Positions 33,890 through 45,437 of a stretch of DNA of 64,000 bases are shown piece by piece; within the stretch, counting starts at the first letter, position 1, and every line of letters begins with the position of its first letter. The DNA comes from Heterohyrax brucei (taxonomy: Eukaryota; Chordata; Mammalia; Hyracoidea; Procaviidae), in the NCBI GenBank assembly GCA_028571685.1, contig CM053141.1:78291833-78355832 (forward strand). Direction: 5' to 3'. The position numbers and the translations under genes were made by a program. Below the pieces are notes generated by a model. It was not told where the DNA came from, made no database searches, and saw only the letters and a list, made by a program, of their open reading frames with translations.

Positions 33890-34828
33890 GTAGACAAAGC
33901 CAAAACATCGATGGTGTGAATCCCCAAGAATGTGTGCAGAGGCACTCAACTGTGTGGATCATAACAAATTATGGATAACATTGCAGAGAGTGGGAATTCC
34001 ATAACAATTATGCTCCTGAGGAATCTGTACATGGATTAAGAGGCAACAGTGTGAACAGAACAAGGGGACACTGCATGGTTCAAAATCAGGAAAGGTACGT
34101 GTCAGGGCTGTATCTTTTTACTGTACCTTTTCAATCCGTATGTTAAGCAAATAATGCAACAAGCTAGACTATATGAAGAAGTACAAGGCACCAGGACTGC
34201 AGGAAGACACGAACAGCCTGTAACATGCAGACGACACAGCCATGCTTGCTGTAAATGAAGAGGATTTGAAACACTTACTGATGACAACCAAAGACCATAG
34301 CCTTCAACAGGATTGTACATCAACATCAAGAAAACAAAAATCCTCACCACTGAACCAGTAAGCAACACATGAGAAATGAAGATAAGATTGAGGTTGTCAA
34401 GGATTCCATTTTACTTGGTTCCACAATCACCACCCATTGGGAGCAGCAGTTAAGAAAACAAAAGATGTATTGCATTGGGAAAATGTTGCCAAAGACACCT
34501 TTGAAGTGTTGAAAGTAAAGATGTTACCTTGAAGAGTAATGAGTGCCTGACCCAAGCCATGGTATTTTCATTTACATCATATGCACAGGAAAAGCTGGAC
34601 AATGAATGAGGAAGACAGAAGAACTGACACCTTTGAATTATGGTGTTGGAGAAGAATATTGAATATACCATAGACTGCCAAAAGAACAAACAGATATTCT
34701 TGAAAGAAGTATAACCAGAGTGCTCTTCAGAAACAAGGATGGTGAGACTACCTCTTACATTATTTGGACATGCTTTTAGGAAGAATCAGTCCTTGGAGTA
34801 GCAGGACATCATCCTTGGTAAGGTAGAG
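33890..34828 (+). repeat. RTE-type LINE fragment, RT to 3' region
   Basis: 'ggcactcaactgtgtggatc' (motif A region), 'acatgcagacgacacagcc' (decayed YADD region), 'gaccatagccttcaacagg', 'cccaagccatggtattttc'. Frame destroyed by many indels. It ends abruptly against an LTR at 34829. Confidence 0.85.
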
Positions 34829-35300
34829 GGGTCCAAGTAGGCTGGAAGTCCAAATTCAGGGTGCTGGCTCCAGGGGAACGCTCTGTCAGTTCTGAAAGAA
34901 GATTCTTGTGTTGCATCAATCTTTGTTTGGTCAGAGAGTATCCTGGCTTAGGAACCTCAGTTCCAAAAGCTGCACTCTGCTCTCAGTGCTGCTTGCTTGG
35001 TGATATGAGGTCCCTGACTGTTTGCTTCCCTTTTCTTTTATCTCTTGTAGGATAAAAGGTGGCAGAAGCCACACTCCAGGGAAACTTCTTTTATAACAGA
35101 GCAGGGAGGTAACCTTTGGAAGTGTATTGCAGCCCCACCCTAATCCCCTTTAATATAATCCAATCTTTTAACCACAGGTAGAGATGAGGATTTACAGCAT
35201 AAGAAAATCAAAAAATGGAGGGCAATTACAAAATTCTGGGAAAGATGTCCCAGCCAAACTGCTATTTTGGTGGGGGTACACAATTCAATCCAGGACAAGG
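34829..35300 (-). repeat. ERVL-MaLR-like LTR, truncated
   Basis: Starts within the family at 'ggctggaagtccaaattcag', runs to 'cacaattcaatccaggaca'. The terminal part next to the RTE is missing. Confidence 0.78.
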
Positions 35301-37240
35301 AGGCATCATATCATTTTCCATAGTGATTGTACCATTTTATATTCCCACCAGGAGTGCATACAAGTGCCAGTCTTCCTGCAACCTCCACAGTATTCGTTAT
35401 TTTCTCTTTTTTATTGATTAATGCCAATAATGTTGGGGTAAAATTGTGTCTCACTGTAGTTTTTATTTCCATTTTTCTAATAGGTAATGATTACAAAAAT
35501 TTCTTTGTGTGTCTGTTAGCCAGTCTGAATGTCGTCTTTGATGCCGTGTCTGTTCATAGTCTTTATTCATTTTTTAAATTGTATTATTTGTCTGTTTGCT
35601 GTTGAGGTGTTGAAATATTTTCTAGATTTTAGAGAGTAGACCCTTGTTAGATATATTGTAACCATTTTCTCCCCAGTCTGAAAGTTCTCTCTTTTTTTCT
35701 GTGAAGTCTTTTGAGAACACAAGTGTTTAATTTTTGGAGTTCCCAGTTATCTAGTTTATCTTCTGCTATTTAGGTATTGTTAGTTACAGTTTGTATTCTC
35801 TTTGAGCCATGTGTCAGGCCCTAATGTTTTTCTGGTTTTTCTTCCATAATTTTTATTGTTTTGGGTTTTTTATATCTAGGTCTTTAATCTGTTTCAATGA
35901 TGGTGTCAAGAATGGGTCCTATTTCATTTTTTCACAAGTGAACATCCAGTTTTACCAACACCATTTGTTAAAAAGTCTTTTCCCCCATTTAATGGTCTTT
36001 GATCCTTTGTCAAAGATCAGTTGACCAGAGCTGGATGGATTTATGTCTGGGTTCTCAAGTCTGTTCCATTGGTCTATGTGTATGTGATTGTACCAACACC
36101 AGCCCCTTTTTACCACCATTGTTACATTGTAGGTTCTGAGATCAGCTAGTGCAAGGTCTCCTACTGTGTTTTCGTCAATAATGCTTTGCTTATTCAGGAT
36201 CTCTTTTCTTACTGTATGAAGTTATTGATTAGCTTTTTCTATCTCATTAAAGAATGCTGTTGGTATTTGGATCAGGATTGTATTATATCTGTAGATCACT
36301 TTGGATGTGATTGACATTTTCACAGTTTTGTGTCTACCTATCCATGAGCATGGTGTTTTTCCACTTACTTAGGCCTCTTGGTTTCTTGCAATAGTGTTTT
36401 GTACCATTCTTTGTAAAGGTCACTTATTTCCCCAGTTAGATTTGTTCCTAAGTGTTTTTTACCTTTTTAGGGGCTATTATAAATGGTATTGTTTTACTAA
36501 TTTCCTTTTTGAGGTTCTCTCCATTGGTATATAGGAATCCAACTGATTTTTATATGTTTATCTTGTATCATGCAACTCTACTGAATCTATTCATTCCAGT
36601 TGTTTTATTGTGGAATGTTTGGAGTTCTTCATGTATAGGAATATATCATTTGCTAATATGGATACTTTTACTTCCCTTCCCAACCTGGATGCACTTTCTT
36701 TTCTTATTGCTCTAGCTAGGACTTCAAGCACAATGTGAAATAGGAGTTATATTCCCATTGTCAGGCGGAAAGCCTTCAGCCACTCTCTAATAAAAATGAT
36801 ACTGGCTGTTCATTTTGTGTGAATGTCCTTTATTATGTTGAAGAATTTCCTTCCTATTATTATTTTATTGAAAGTGTTTATCAGGAACTGGGTGTTAGAT
36901 TTTATCAAAAGATTTTCCACATCAGTTGAGATGATCATGTGATTCTTTTCTTTTGTTCTTTTCATGTGGTGAATTACACTGATTGATTTTTAATGTTGAA
37001 CCATCTCTGCATACATGGCCTGAATTCTACTTAGTCATGGTAGGCTTTTTTTATTTTTTAATTTTAATATGATCTTGGATTCTACTGGCTAGAATTTTGT
37101 TGAAAATTTTTGCATCTGTATTCATGAGATTTTCTTTTGGTGTGTGTGATTTGTTTAGTATCAAGGTTATGGTGGTTACTGGAATGAATTCAGGAATATT
37201 CTTTCTTTTTTTTTCTATCATTGTTAACTTTTTAGGTGTA
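35301..37240 (-). repeat. L1 ORF2 region fragment
   Basis: Antisense L1: 'ccattggtctatgtgtatgt', 'gtatgaagttattgatta', and at 37051-37180 a minus frame with INKILASRI-like text (KIFNKILASRIQDHIK) typical of L1 reverse transcriptase. Many stops. Confidence 0.85.
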
Positions 37241-37285
37241 GTAGGGTCACAATGAGTCAGATCCGACTCGACGGCACTTGGCTGG
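37241..37285 (+). repeat. AfroSINE/RTE 3' end fragment
   Basis: 'gggtcacaatgagtcagatc' then 'cgactcgacggcacttggc'. Confidence 0.7.
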
Positions 37286-38102
37286 GAATGGCATGGTGGT
37301 ATGTAAAAAAATAAAGAATCCTTAGCAGTCAAGGGAGTCACACTGAAGTATTACATAAGACTATATAATAATTATCACATTGGGATTCACACTGAAGTAT
37401 TACATAAGACCATATAATATTATCACCATTGGGATACTTTTTACCTCCCAAAACAGCGATTTCATATGTTTTGACCTAATGTTAACAAGTGGTACCAGAC
37501 ATCTGGGATCTTCTTTTAAAATATTTCTAAAAGGAAAAAAAGGTGGAGGAATAGAGATAAGAAATAAGATTTGCAAAATATTAATAATGAAAAGCTGGGT
37601 GATGAGAAGGTGTAGATTCGTTGTGTCATTCTGTCTACTTTTGTTTTTATTTGACATTATCCATAGGCAAATTATTTTAAAGTTTTTGTTATTTGTTTGA
37701 CGGTATTTGACTGTTATTTGTGTCTATAATTACAAGTGAAAAGAAAAACAATTCAATCTTGCTTAAACAAGCAAGTAAATGAAAAGGAGGGGTTTGACTG
37801 TATAACAGAGTGGATTGGTGCCAGCAGTATCTTGAGGGCCTGCTCTGTCATACTCTGTTTCTTTTCTGTTCTTTTTGATGTGTTACCCCATTTATTGACA
37901 TGAACTTGTGCAGAGAGCTGTGTAGGACTCTGGGCCCATAGCCATATGTTTTGTGATCTGGAAGGAATATGAGATTCTTATCCCATAGGTAGGAATTTGA
38001 AAAGTGCCCAGTGACCCTCACTGGTCTCGTTTACATCATGTACCCAACCCTTGGACTAATCACTGTGGCTGTAACTGTAAGGAACTATAATTGACCCAGT
38101 CT
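37286..38102. other. Unassigned sequence with a short local duplication
   Basis: The text 'cacactgaagtattacataa' appears twice (37340 and 37388), suggesting a duplication of about 48 bases. No gene. Confidence 0.45.
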
Positions 38103-38112
38103 GGGCCACTAA

Positions 38113-38277
38113 GGAAAATTGGTGGCACAGTGAATAAGTGCTGTGTCTGCTAAACAAAAGGTCGGCAGTTTGAATCTACCAGGTGCTCTTTGGAAACTCT
38201 GTGGCACAGTTCTACTCTGTCCTATAGGGTTGCCATGAGTCACACTTGACTCAGTGGCACTGGGCTTCTTTGGTTGT
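38113..38277 (+). repeat. AfroSINE with perfect target duplication
   Basis: 'gctaaacaaaaggtcggcag' to 'cttgactcagtggcactggg'. Flanks gggccactaa at 38103-38112 and 38278-38287. Confidence 0.92.
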
Positions 38278-38428
38278 GGGCCACTAAACACCTCTATAGT
38301 TTGAGAGGTTTCCTGTTGTCAGAAAATTCAGGAGAGCAAAAGGCATTGAACAGACAGAATAGCCACCCTTGTAAAGTTTCTTGTTATTTGGACTAGTTAC
38401 TTGAAAAAAAAAAAAAGGAAAAGAAATA

Positions 38429-39035
38429 CTGAAGTTGTGAAGGATTTCATTTTACTTGATCCACAATCAATGCCCATGGAAGCAGCAATCAAGAAATCAA
38501 ATAACGTATTGCATGAGATAATCTGCCACGAAAGATCTCTCTAAAATGTTGACATGCAAGGATGTCACTTTGAGGATGAGGGTGCACCAACCCAAGCCGT
38601 GGTACTTTCATTTGCCTCCTATGCATACAAATGCTGGGCAATGAGTAAGGAAAATCACAGAAGAATTGAAGCTTAGAAACACGGAGCTGGCGGAGAACAG
38701 TGAGTCTACATGGACTGTCAGAAGGAAGAACAAATCTATCTTGGAAGAACTACAGCCAGAATACTCCTTAGAAGCAAGGATGGGGAGACTTTATCTCACA
38801 TAATTTGGACATGTTGTCAGAAGGGACCAGCCCCTAGAGAAGGACCTCATGTTTGGTAGACAGTCAGCAAAAACAGGAAGACCTTCAATGAGATGGATTG
38901 ACAGAGTGGCTGCAAAAATGGCCTCCAACACAGCTACGACTGTGCGGATGGTGCAGGACTGGGCAGCATTTGTTTCTGTTGTGCATGGCATTGCTATTTG
39001 AGTTGGTACTCACTCAGTTGCACCTAACAACAACA
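38429..39035 (+). repeat. RTE-type LINE 3' end
   Basis: 'gttgtgaaggatttcatttt', 'cacccaagccgtggtac'-type block, 'ggacatgttgtcagaaggga', 'agtggctgcaaaaatggcc', tail 'cacctaacaacaacattc'. Confidence 0.88.
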
Positions 39036-39089
39036 TTCAAGTACAGTGTTTTATTATGGGGCATGTCTTTTCTCTTACCAGCTGTTTAA

Positions 39090-39124
<35 letters not shown>
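39090..39124. repeat. TG/GA dinucleotide repeat
   Basis: (TG)5 followed by (GA)n. Confidence 0.88.
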
Positions 39125-39994
39125 TCCTGGTTTTTATTTTAAAGCTTAAAGGACTGGTTTCAAGACTTGTTATAAAATAACCAGCAGTTCTCATACCACC
39201 AAGTGGCATCACTAGGGCCGGTGTCACCCAGTCTGTTAACTGTTGGTATCGCCCTCCCCACAGACCTCCTCCTATATCAGACAATACAGAATCCTTGGTA
39301 ATGTTTTTGGTGCTAATGGTAAATTGTAACTCTCACATATCATTTTTTATTTTCCTTTAATTACTACTTCATTCTCAAAAAGTTATTGACATAGGTTTAC
39401 AAAAGCCATCACATTGTAGCTAAAGCACCAGAACACTTGACAAAATTGGTAACTATAAAAACACTGGCAGCCACGAAAACAATAGAAAACCATGTTTCGC
39501 AGTGTCACTGTAACTGGGGAAGAACAACAGCTCGAACTGGCAGGTGTCAGAAGGTTCAAAGATTGTATTAACAGAGTTTTGGCCTTGTAAGTATATTAAT
39601 ACATGTAAATTGGGCCTACAACGTATGTTTTCAGGAAATTCTGATTTTAGACAGCTCTGTCTCTCCTTACAATAAATTTCTCAGTCTTAGACTGAAAAAA
39701 GAGTTTTTGTTGTTGCGACTAACTACAGGGATATTTTAACAAAAATAGTAATTCTGCTGAAACACTGCACAGAAATTTCATAGACAGTCATTTTTGTGTC
39801 ACCCTCTGACAGCGGCACCCCATGCACCCTGCCCCTTTATACCCCTTCTAATACCATTGACTCCTTTCGCATTTTCTTTCCTCAGAGGCAACCAGTTACA
39901 ACTCTTTAAGCTGGTTCTTTTTGTTTATTTCACGTATCTAAGTAACATCTTTGTATTTCTGTATTTGATATTTAACTTTTAGGCATTATCTGGT
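39125..39994. other. Unassigned sequence
   Basis: Two GTGTCACC-containing patches (about 39220 and 39798) are the only pattern noticed. No gene. Confidence 0.35.
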
Positions 39995-40384
39995 GATTCC
40001 CACTGTTCCCGAAGATTCTAACGTCTTTCTGACCTTAAGGAACAGAAATGCATTGCCTCACAATTTTGGAAGCTGGAAGTCCAACTCACGGCAGTGGTCC
40101 CGGGGACTTGTCAGTGGATCCAAGCATTCCTTTGCCTGTAGACAGTTACTAACATGGCCTCTTCCCTCTTGTGCATGTCTTTGTAAATCTGTTTTCCTTT
40201 TTATCCTTGGCTTTCCTTTTTATAAGATACCGCTCATAGGGGCTTACTGTTAGGACCCATCCTACTCTAGTATGATCTTATTAACATAACAAAAGAAAAC
40301 CTTTATTGCCAGCCGGGGTCACATTCACTGGTAGAGGGGTTACAATTTCAACATGTTTTGGGTAGACACAATTCCATCTATGTC
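39995..40384 (-). repeat. MaLR-type LTR
   Basis: 'cctcacaattttggaagctg', 'ctagtatgatcttattaaca', 'cacattcactggtagagggg', 'gtagacacaattccatct'. Same family as 25034-25794. Confidence 0.65.
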
Positions 40385-40535
40385 ATCACGTGCCCTACAG
40401 AACAGAGTAGAACTGCCCCATGGGGTTTCCCGGTCTGAAATCTTTATGGGAGCAGCTTTCCAGATCTTTTCTCCTACAGCTGTTGGTGGATTTAACAGCA
40501 ACCTTTCACTTGGCAGCTGAGGGCCTTATTCAATC
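40385..40535 (-). repeat. AfroSINE, degraded
   Basis: 'cagagtagaactgccccatg', 'ctgaaatctttatgggagca', 'caacctttcacttggcagc'. The ends are unclear. Confidence 0.65.
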
Positions 40536-40956
40536 CAAAATACTGTGTAAACAGTGTTTTCAGCTGAGCCACAACAGTACAACTTTTATTTTCCTTCAAG
40601 TTCATAATTTTTGTCTGATATTCAGTTCCCAATTATCCTGATTTGTGAGGTAATCTGCATTTTCATCATCCCGAAGAAATCTCTGAAGCATTCTGACTTT
40701 CTTCCGTCTGGTGGCTGCCTCCCCAGCTGGTGCACAGCTCTCAGCCTCATGTGTCCCTTTACCCACACTCTAGGAAATCACTTTGCCTCTTTCTGTGTTG
40801 GATTTCCTATTTCCTGTAGAAGTGACCTTCCCAATAACAACTAGTGAAACTGTAAACATGGATTAACAATAACCCTGAATAAAAAATAATTACTATTAAG
40901 AGAAAATGAAGTTATGAGTGGAAATTGCTGCAAAGAAACTTACATTCTACAGGTTG
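40536..40956. other. Unassigned sequence
   Basis: No gene or repeat recognised. Confidence 0.4.
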
Positions 40957-40961
40957 CCATT

Positions 40962-41974
40962 TGTCTTAGACTGGATTCTCTAGAGAAGCAAGACCAGTAA
41001 AGTACTGATAGAAAGATTTATACAAGGCCTGATAATTAAGTCCATGAACTTAATTGTTCTAAGTGCTGCATACCTCATTGCGCAATATCACTGCTGATCA
41101 CCTTTGTGTACTCCCCTTGGAAAGCTATGCACTGGCTCCAGCACCTAGCCTACCCTTCAAAGCAATTTTGGAACCCTTTCTGGAATGGCGTTTGTGCATG
41201 GTAGCACGGTGGCAAGTTCACAAACTTAACTGTATTGTTTTCTGTGAGGGCCTTTTAAATTAGTAAACAAAAATTGCATTGGAACACCCTCTCTACTCAC
41301 CTTATCTGTCCCAAATGACTTTTCTCTTTACCCAAAGATAAAGACAATATTGAAAGGAAGACATTTGAATGACAGGATATCAAGGGTAGTAGGATGACAA
41401 CTCTGATGGATACTCCAGAAAGAGTTCCATAATTGCTTTGAAGGGTAGACTAAGTGCTAGTGTTGCTGCATAGCATCCCAAGGGGAGTACTTTTAAAGTG
41501 ACTGTAGTGATATTCAGCAATGACATATGCAGCACTTTTTCTAGGATGAGTTTGTGAACTTAGTTGGCAGTTCTGTCATCAAGGAAACAGTTCATCTGAC
41601 TGTAGAGGCTGGAATGACCCAAGTCTGTGGGTCAGGATAGAGGCTTCTCCTAATTCATGTAGCCTCAAGGTCTGGCAAACCCAAGCTCAGCAGATCAGAG
41701 AGCAGGGCTCTTGCTGATAGACTATGAAGATCTATGAATATCAAGATCAGCAGAGAAGCTGCTACATCAAGAAGCTGGACAGACAGGAGGCAGTTGCAGG
41801 ATCTAGAGCAGTCAAAAGCCAGAACATCTACTTTATATTCCAGTAGGCCACACACCCAAAGAAACTGCCTCCCACCTGATTGGCTCCTCACAGCAGATCC
41901 CTTCATAGGAATGATCGCATATAAACATTGAGAATCATGGCCTAGTCAAGTTGATATACAACTTTGCCATCACA
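40962..41974 (-). repeat. LTR-like element interrupted by a mariner
   Basis: Begins 'tgtcttagactggattctct' and ends 'ccatcaca'. After removing the mariner, about 457 bases remain ('ggctggaatgacccaagtct', 'gattggctcctcacagcaga', 'gcctagtcaagttgatata'). Flanks ccatt (40957-40961) and ctatt (41975-41979) fit a 5-base duplication. The family is not named with certainty. Confidence 0.65.
41023..41576 (+). mobile_element. Internally deleted mariner, palindromic, copy 1
   Basis: The left arm begins 'caaggcctgataattaagtc'. The right arm is its diverged reverse complement, ending near 41576, with matching stretches such as 'ttcaaagcaattttggaac' and 'gttccataattgctttgaa'. The middle encodes LYPKIKTILKGRHLND (41326-41373, plus strand), next to a Tc1/mariner 'SPxLSPNDF' catalytic region that is readable only across a one-base frameshift near 41312. 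The insertion site is the 'ttta|ta' of the surrounding LTR. It cannot make transposase. Confidence 0.82.
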
Positions 41975-41979
41975 CTATT

Positions 41980-42660
41980 TAAAAAAAATAAGAAATGCTG
42001 TCTAAAATGAGAGTCAATTTCACTTAGGTAAATACATTTTGTTGCGTTTTCTTAGCCCATTATTTTTGACTATCCATCATGGTTAAAAGTAAAAATTTAC
42101 AATTATTTATGAGATGACATAATTCCTGTATCTATGTTTGCGCATTGGTATTCCTGTAATGTCTTAAACCAGTCAAGAGTTGAATGATACTGCTGTCTGT
42201 TTCAATCTTTTCTTTTTTTAAATTTTTAGGAGTGTGACATTGACAGGCTCATGGCAAATTTCAGTTGGGTAGATGCTGTCTTAATAGCATGCCTCTTTGT
42301 TTCATAATGAACACACAGGACTGAACTTGAGATTTTGCCACTGTAGTTTCACTGAATAAATTAATTTTATCTCACTACATTTTCTAAAACACTTCCAAAT
42401 AAAGCAGCAATGTAGTTTTAAATAATTTTTGGAGAATATATAGCTCTGAAAATGGGCCAACTTCTATCACTATTCAAACAGTATTGTAATGTATGTCTTA
42501 AGTAGTATAGTGTGGTCAAAAATAGTGCATATATTTCTGGACTTCTGACCACGGCATCTTAGGATCTGGCAGTATAAGTGCTTATTGTAATATTTGACCC
42601 TTCCTAACTGTTGACTTGGCCTAAATTTATAGTGTCAAAGAAATAATTTTTTTGAAAGAT
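41980..42660. other. Unassigned AT-rich sequence
   Basis: No gene or repeat recognised. Confidence 0.4.
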
Positions 42661-42667
42661 ATCCTAC

Positions 42668-42843
42668 CAGTAGTTCTCAAAGTGTAGTCCAAAACAGCAT
42701 CAGTCTCACCTGGATCCTTACTAGAGATGCAAATTCTCAGCAACCCCAGTCCTACTTAATGAGAAACTGATGATGAGGGTGAGGGACAGAGAAGCAATCT
42801 GTTTTAACCAACCCTCTGGGTCATTCCAATTGAGACTAAAGTT
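42668..42843 (+). mobile_element. Old hAT-type element (MER5A-like), nearly full length
   Basis: 'agtagttctcaaagtgtagt', 'agagatgcaaattctcagc', 'agcaatctgttttaaccaac', 'agtttgggaaaccactg'-type end. The two ends form the short inverted repeat of the family. Confidence 0.7.
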
Positions 42844-42904
42844 GGGAAACCACTGTCCTTGAAAAACACTGCATAAGTTAGGTATCAATATCATGTTCAA
42901 CACT

Positions 42905-43195
42905 TAGTAACAGATACAGGACCTGACAGTAGCTTAAAGTACATAGCAATGTTTTCTCCCTTATGACAGGAGGTAGGCAGTTCTGGCTATCATCCAAATA
43001 ACGTATATCCTCATGGTTTTAAAATGGCTGCTGAAACTCCAGCCCATACAACCATATTCCAGGAAATAGGAAAAAGGGAAAGATGAGTTCACAGTAAGCC
43101 ACTTACTAAATGCTATCTCAAATGTTCCATGCAATGACTCCTGTTTACATATCACTTGTCATTCCTAGTTAAAGGGAGGCTAGGAAATAGTCTTT
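42905..43195. repeat. Ancient repeat, family not identified (copy 2)
   Basis: 'gaggtaggcagttctggcta', 'tcctcatggttttaaaatgg', 'gggaggctaggaaatag'. Parallels 29745-30150. Confidence 0.45.
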
Positions 43196-43605
43196 TGATT
43201 AGTCTTATTATTTATCAGAATAAAACCAGGGAAGTCAGACAAAAGGGATAATAGAAGGAACTAGCAGCCTCTAGAGGATCCCTGGCCTGGCCAGTCAGTC
43301 ATCAAAGTTAAACTTTTGAAGGCGTTATTCTGAAAGAGCTTCACTGATATTCTTTAAGAACAGCTTCTTTGATTGGTTCAGGCAAAGATCCTTGCTTAGC
43401 TGAGAATCAGAATAGCTATTAATCAGAATAAATATGTACAATTTATTTCAGATAGATAGAGGTTGGGGTTGATATACAGCAACCAAATGTCCAATACATT
43501 TCTTTCAGAAAGTGATTTGTAACATGTACGGAAAGCAATCAATAATAAATCCATTCTCTTCAGATCTGTAATTCTTCTTTCAGAAGTGCTTCATAAGGAA
43601 GTAAT
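43196..43605. other. Unassigned sequence
   Basis: No gene or repeat recognised. Confidence 0.4.
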
Positions 43606-43609
43606 TCGG

Positions 43610-43880
43610 GAAGGGAGAAACTAGGTATATACAACGCTACTCACAGCACTGTTATCTATGGCAGCAAAATATTTAAGTAGGATATAACCCAAATATTCCG
43701 CAATAAAGGCTGAATGAATTATAGTTTATCAGACCACTACATAGCCATAAAGGCCATATAGCAAAAGATTACAAAGTTTTTCGGTAATGGGACACACGCA
43801 CATATGTATGATTAGAAAAGCATTCGTAGAAATGTAACAGTTTCATCACAATCTTAGAATGTCTTTTATTGTCCTATAAG
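43610..43880 (+). repeat. Old L1 (L1M-type) 3' fragment
   Basis: 'ctcacagcactgttatctat', 'ggcagcaaaatatttaagta', 'catagccataaaggcc': the 3' UTR text of ancient L1s. The sequence to 44150 is unassigned. Confidence 0.55.
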
Positions 43881-44166
43881 AAACAACAATGACACAACAA
43901 AAAAAGTAAAATAAATTTACCCAGGTCGTTGACTTTGATTTTTCCTTAGATTTCTTTCTGGCTATTTGTATTCTGTATGATTAAATCCAAGATGGTTTTT
44001 CTTGTTGCTGCTGTTTGGTCATTAAAAGCAGAATTTTGCAGCTGAGGTGAGTGAATAGCCTTCCTGGTATTAACGTACCGTTGTGGGCTGACACACTGAT
44101 CGCGTCTCTCAATTCAAGACTCAAGCTATTGGCTATGCATCCTTGTAGAAACAGTTCTCTAGTAAG

Positions 44167-44324
44167 GAAAAAAATACCACCATCAAATTGATTCCATCTC
44201 ATAGTGACCCCATAGCTTGGAGTAGAATTGCCCCATAGAGTTTCCAAGGACCACCTGGCACATTGGAACCATTGATCTTTTCATCAGCAGAGGTAGTACT
44301 TAACCATCACACCACCAGGGTTTC
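44167..44324 (-). repeat. AfroSINE with target duplication
   Basis: 'ccatcaaattgattccatct' to 'caccaccagggtttc'. Flanks cagttctctagtaag (44152-44166) and cagttttctagta (44325-44337). Confidence 0.9.
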
Positions 44325-44650
44325 CAGTTTTCTAGTAGTAAGAACAAATTTACACTCTAGTCATTCTCTGGGTTTCATCATAATCGGTTTCATGAAACTA
44401 GAAGCCAATCGTTCCAGTTCAGTTGTACAATCTGTAGACACCAAAGGGAATAAAACACATGGAATTATCTGAGACTCTTAAAACTTGCATATCTTTAACA
44501 TGCTCTTGTACATATCTCCTTCCCCTAAAGTCCACCAGAAAACAAAAAAGAACTCAAAATTCTCCCTGAAATTACTGTGGGTTTACATGGTTGTCTGGTT
44601 TGGCAAGAAAAAGAATTAATCTTAAGAATATAATGTTAACTTTCATTATG
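44325..44650. other. Unassigned sequence
   Basis: No gene or repeat recognised. Confidence 0.4.
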
Positions 44651-44664
44651 TTAAAGATTCCTTG

Positions 44665-45048
44665 TTTTTGTTGTTAGTTGTCCTCAAGTTGATTCTGACT
44701 CACATTGATCCCAATATGCCAAGAAGAGCTGCTTCACAGGTTTATCTTGGTTATGACCTTCCAGGCAAACCCTGGTGGTGTAGCGGTAAAATGATATGTC
44801 TGCTAACCAAACAGTTGGCAATTCATCTACCAGGTGCTTCTTGGAAACTCTATGGGGCAGTTCTCCTCTGACCTATAGTTTTGCCATGAGTCAGGATCAG
44901 CTTGACGGCAGTGGGTTTGGGTTTTTTGGTGACCTTTCAGAAGCAGATTGCCAGGCCTGTCTTTTGAGGCACCCCTGAGTAGACTCAAACCACCAACTTC
45001 TCAGCTAGTAATCAAGTGCTTAATGGTTCACTAGCCAAGGACCTAAAA
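44665..45048 (-). repeat. AfroSINE (RTE-tailed) interrupted by another AfroSINE
   Basis: Pieces 44665-44764 ('gttgttagttgtcctcaagt') and 44941-45048 ('agcagattgccaggcctgtc', 'cactagccaagga') are the two parts of one antisense copy. Confidence 0.8.
44765..44929 (+). repeat. AfroSINE inserted into an older antisense AfroSINE
   Basis: 'gcaaaccctggtggtgtagc' to 'gtgggtttgggttttttgg'. Flanked by tgaccttccag (44754-44764) and tgacctttcag (44930-44940), 10 of 11 identical. Confidence 0.92.
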
Positions 45049-45437
45049 TGACCATAGTCTTTAAGATGAAGGACTGTGATTTGTGAGAGCGATATGCATG
45101 ACCCTTCCAGCTAGGTACGCTGGTGACTGGTATGGTTTTAGAAAGCATGAGAGATAAATGATGGCTGGGGGGACTCTAAGGTGCTCATGGGACTTAAAAC
45201 CAAGGTGGGAGTCCAGGCTCAGAGAAGCATTTGGATTTTCCAGGGACCGAGGGAGCCAAGACAAAGGGCTCAATTTACCCTCTTAGGAACCAACTGCATA
45301 AAATAATCAAGAAAACAAGCGTATTTACCTAGAAACTCATGTTATAGAGCAAACCATCTTGAAGGACAATAAAGAGTTAAATCCTGGAAGCTCGAGGCTT
45401 AGAAAATTAAACAATTTAAGTTCATGTGCCTATAGAA
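45049..45437. other. Unassigned sequence
   Basis: No gene or repeat recognised. Confidence 0.4.
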
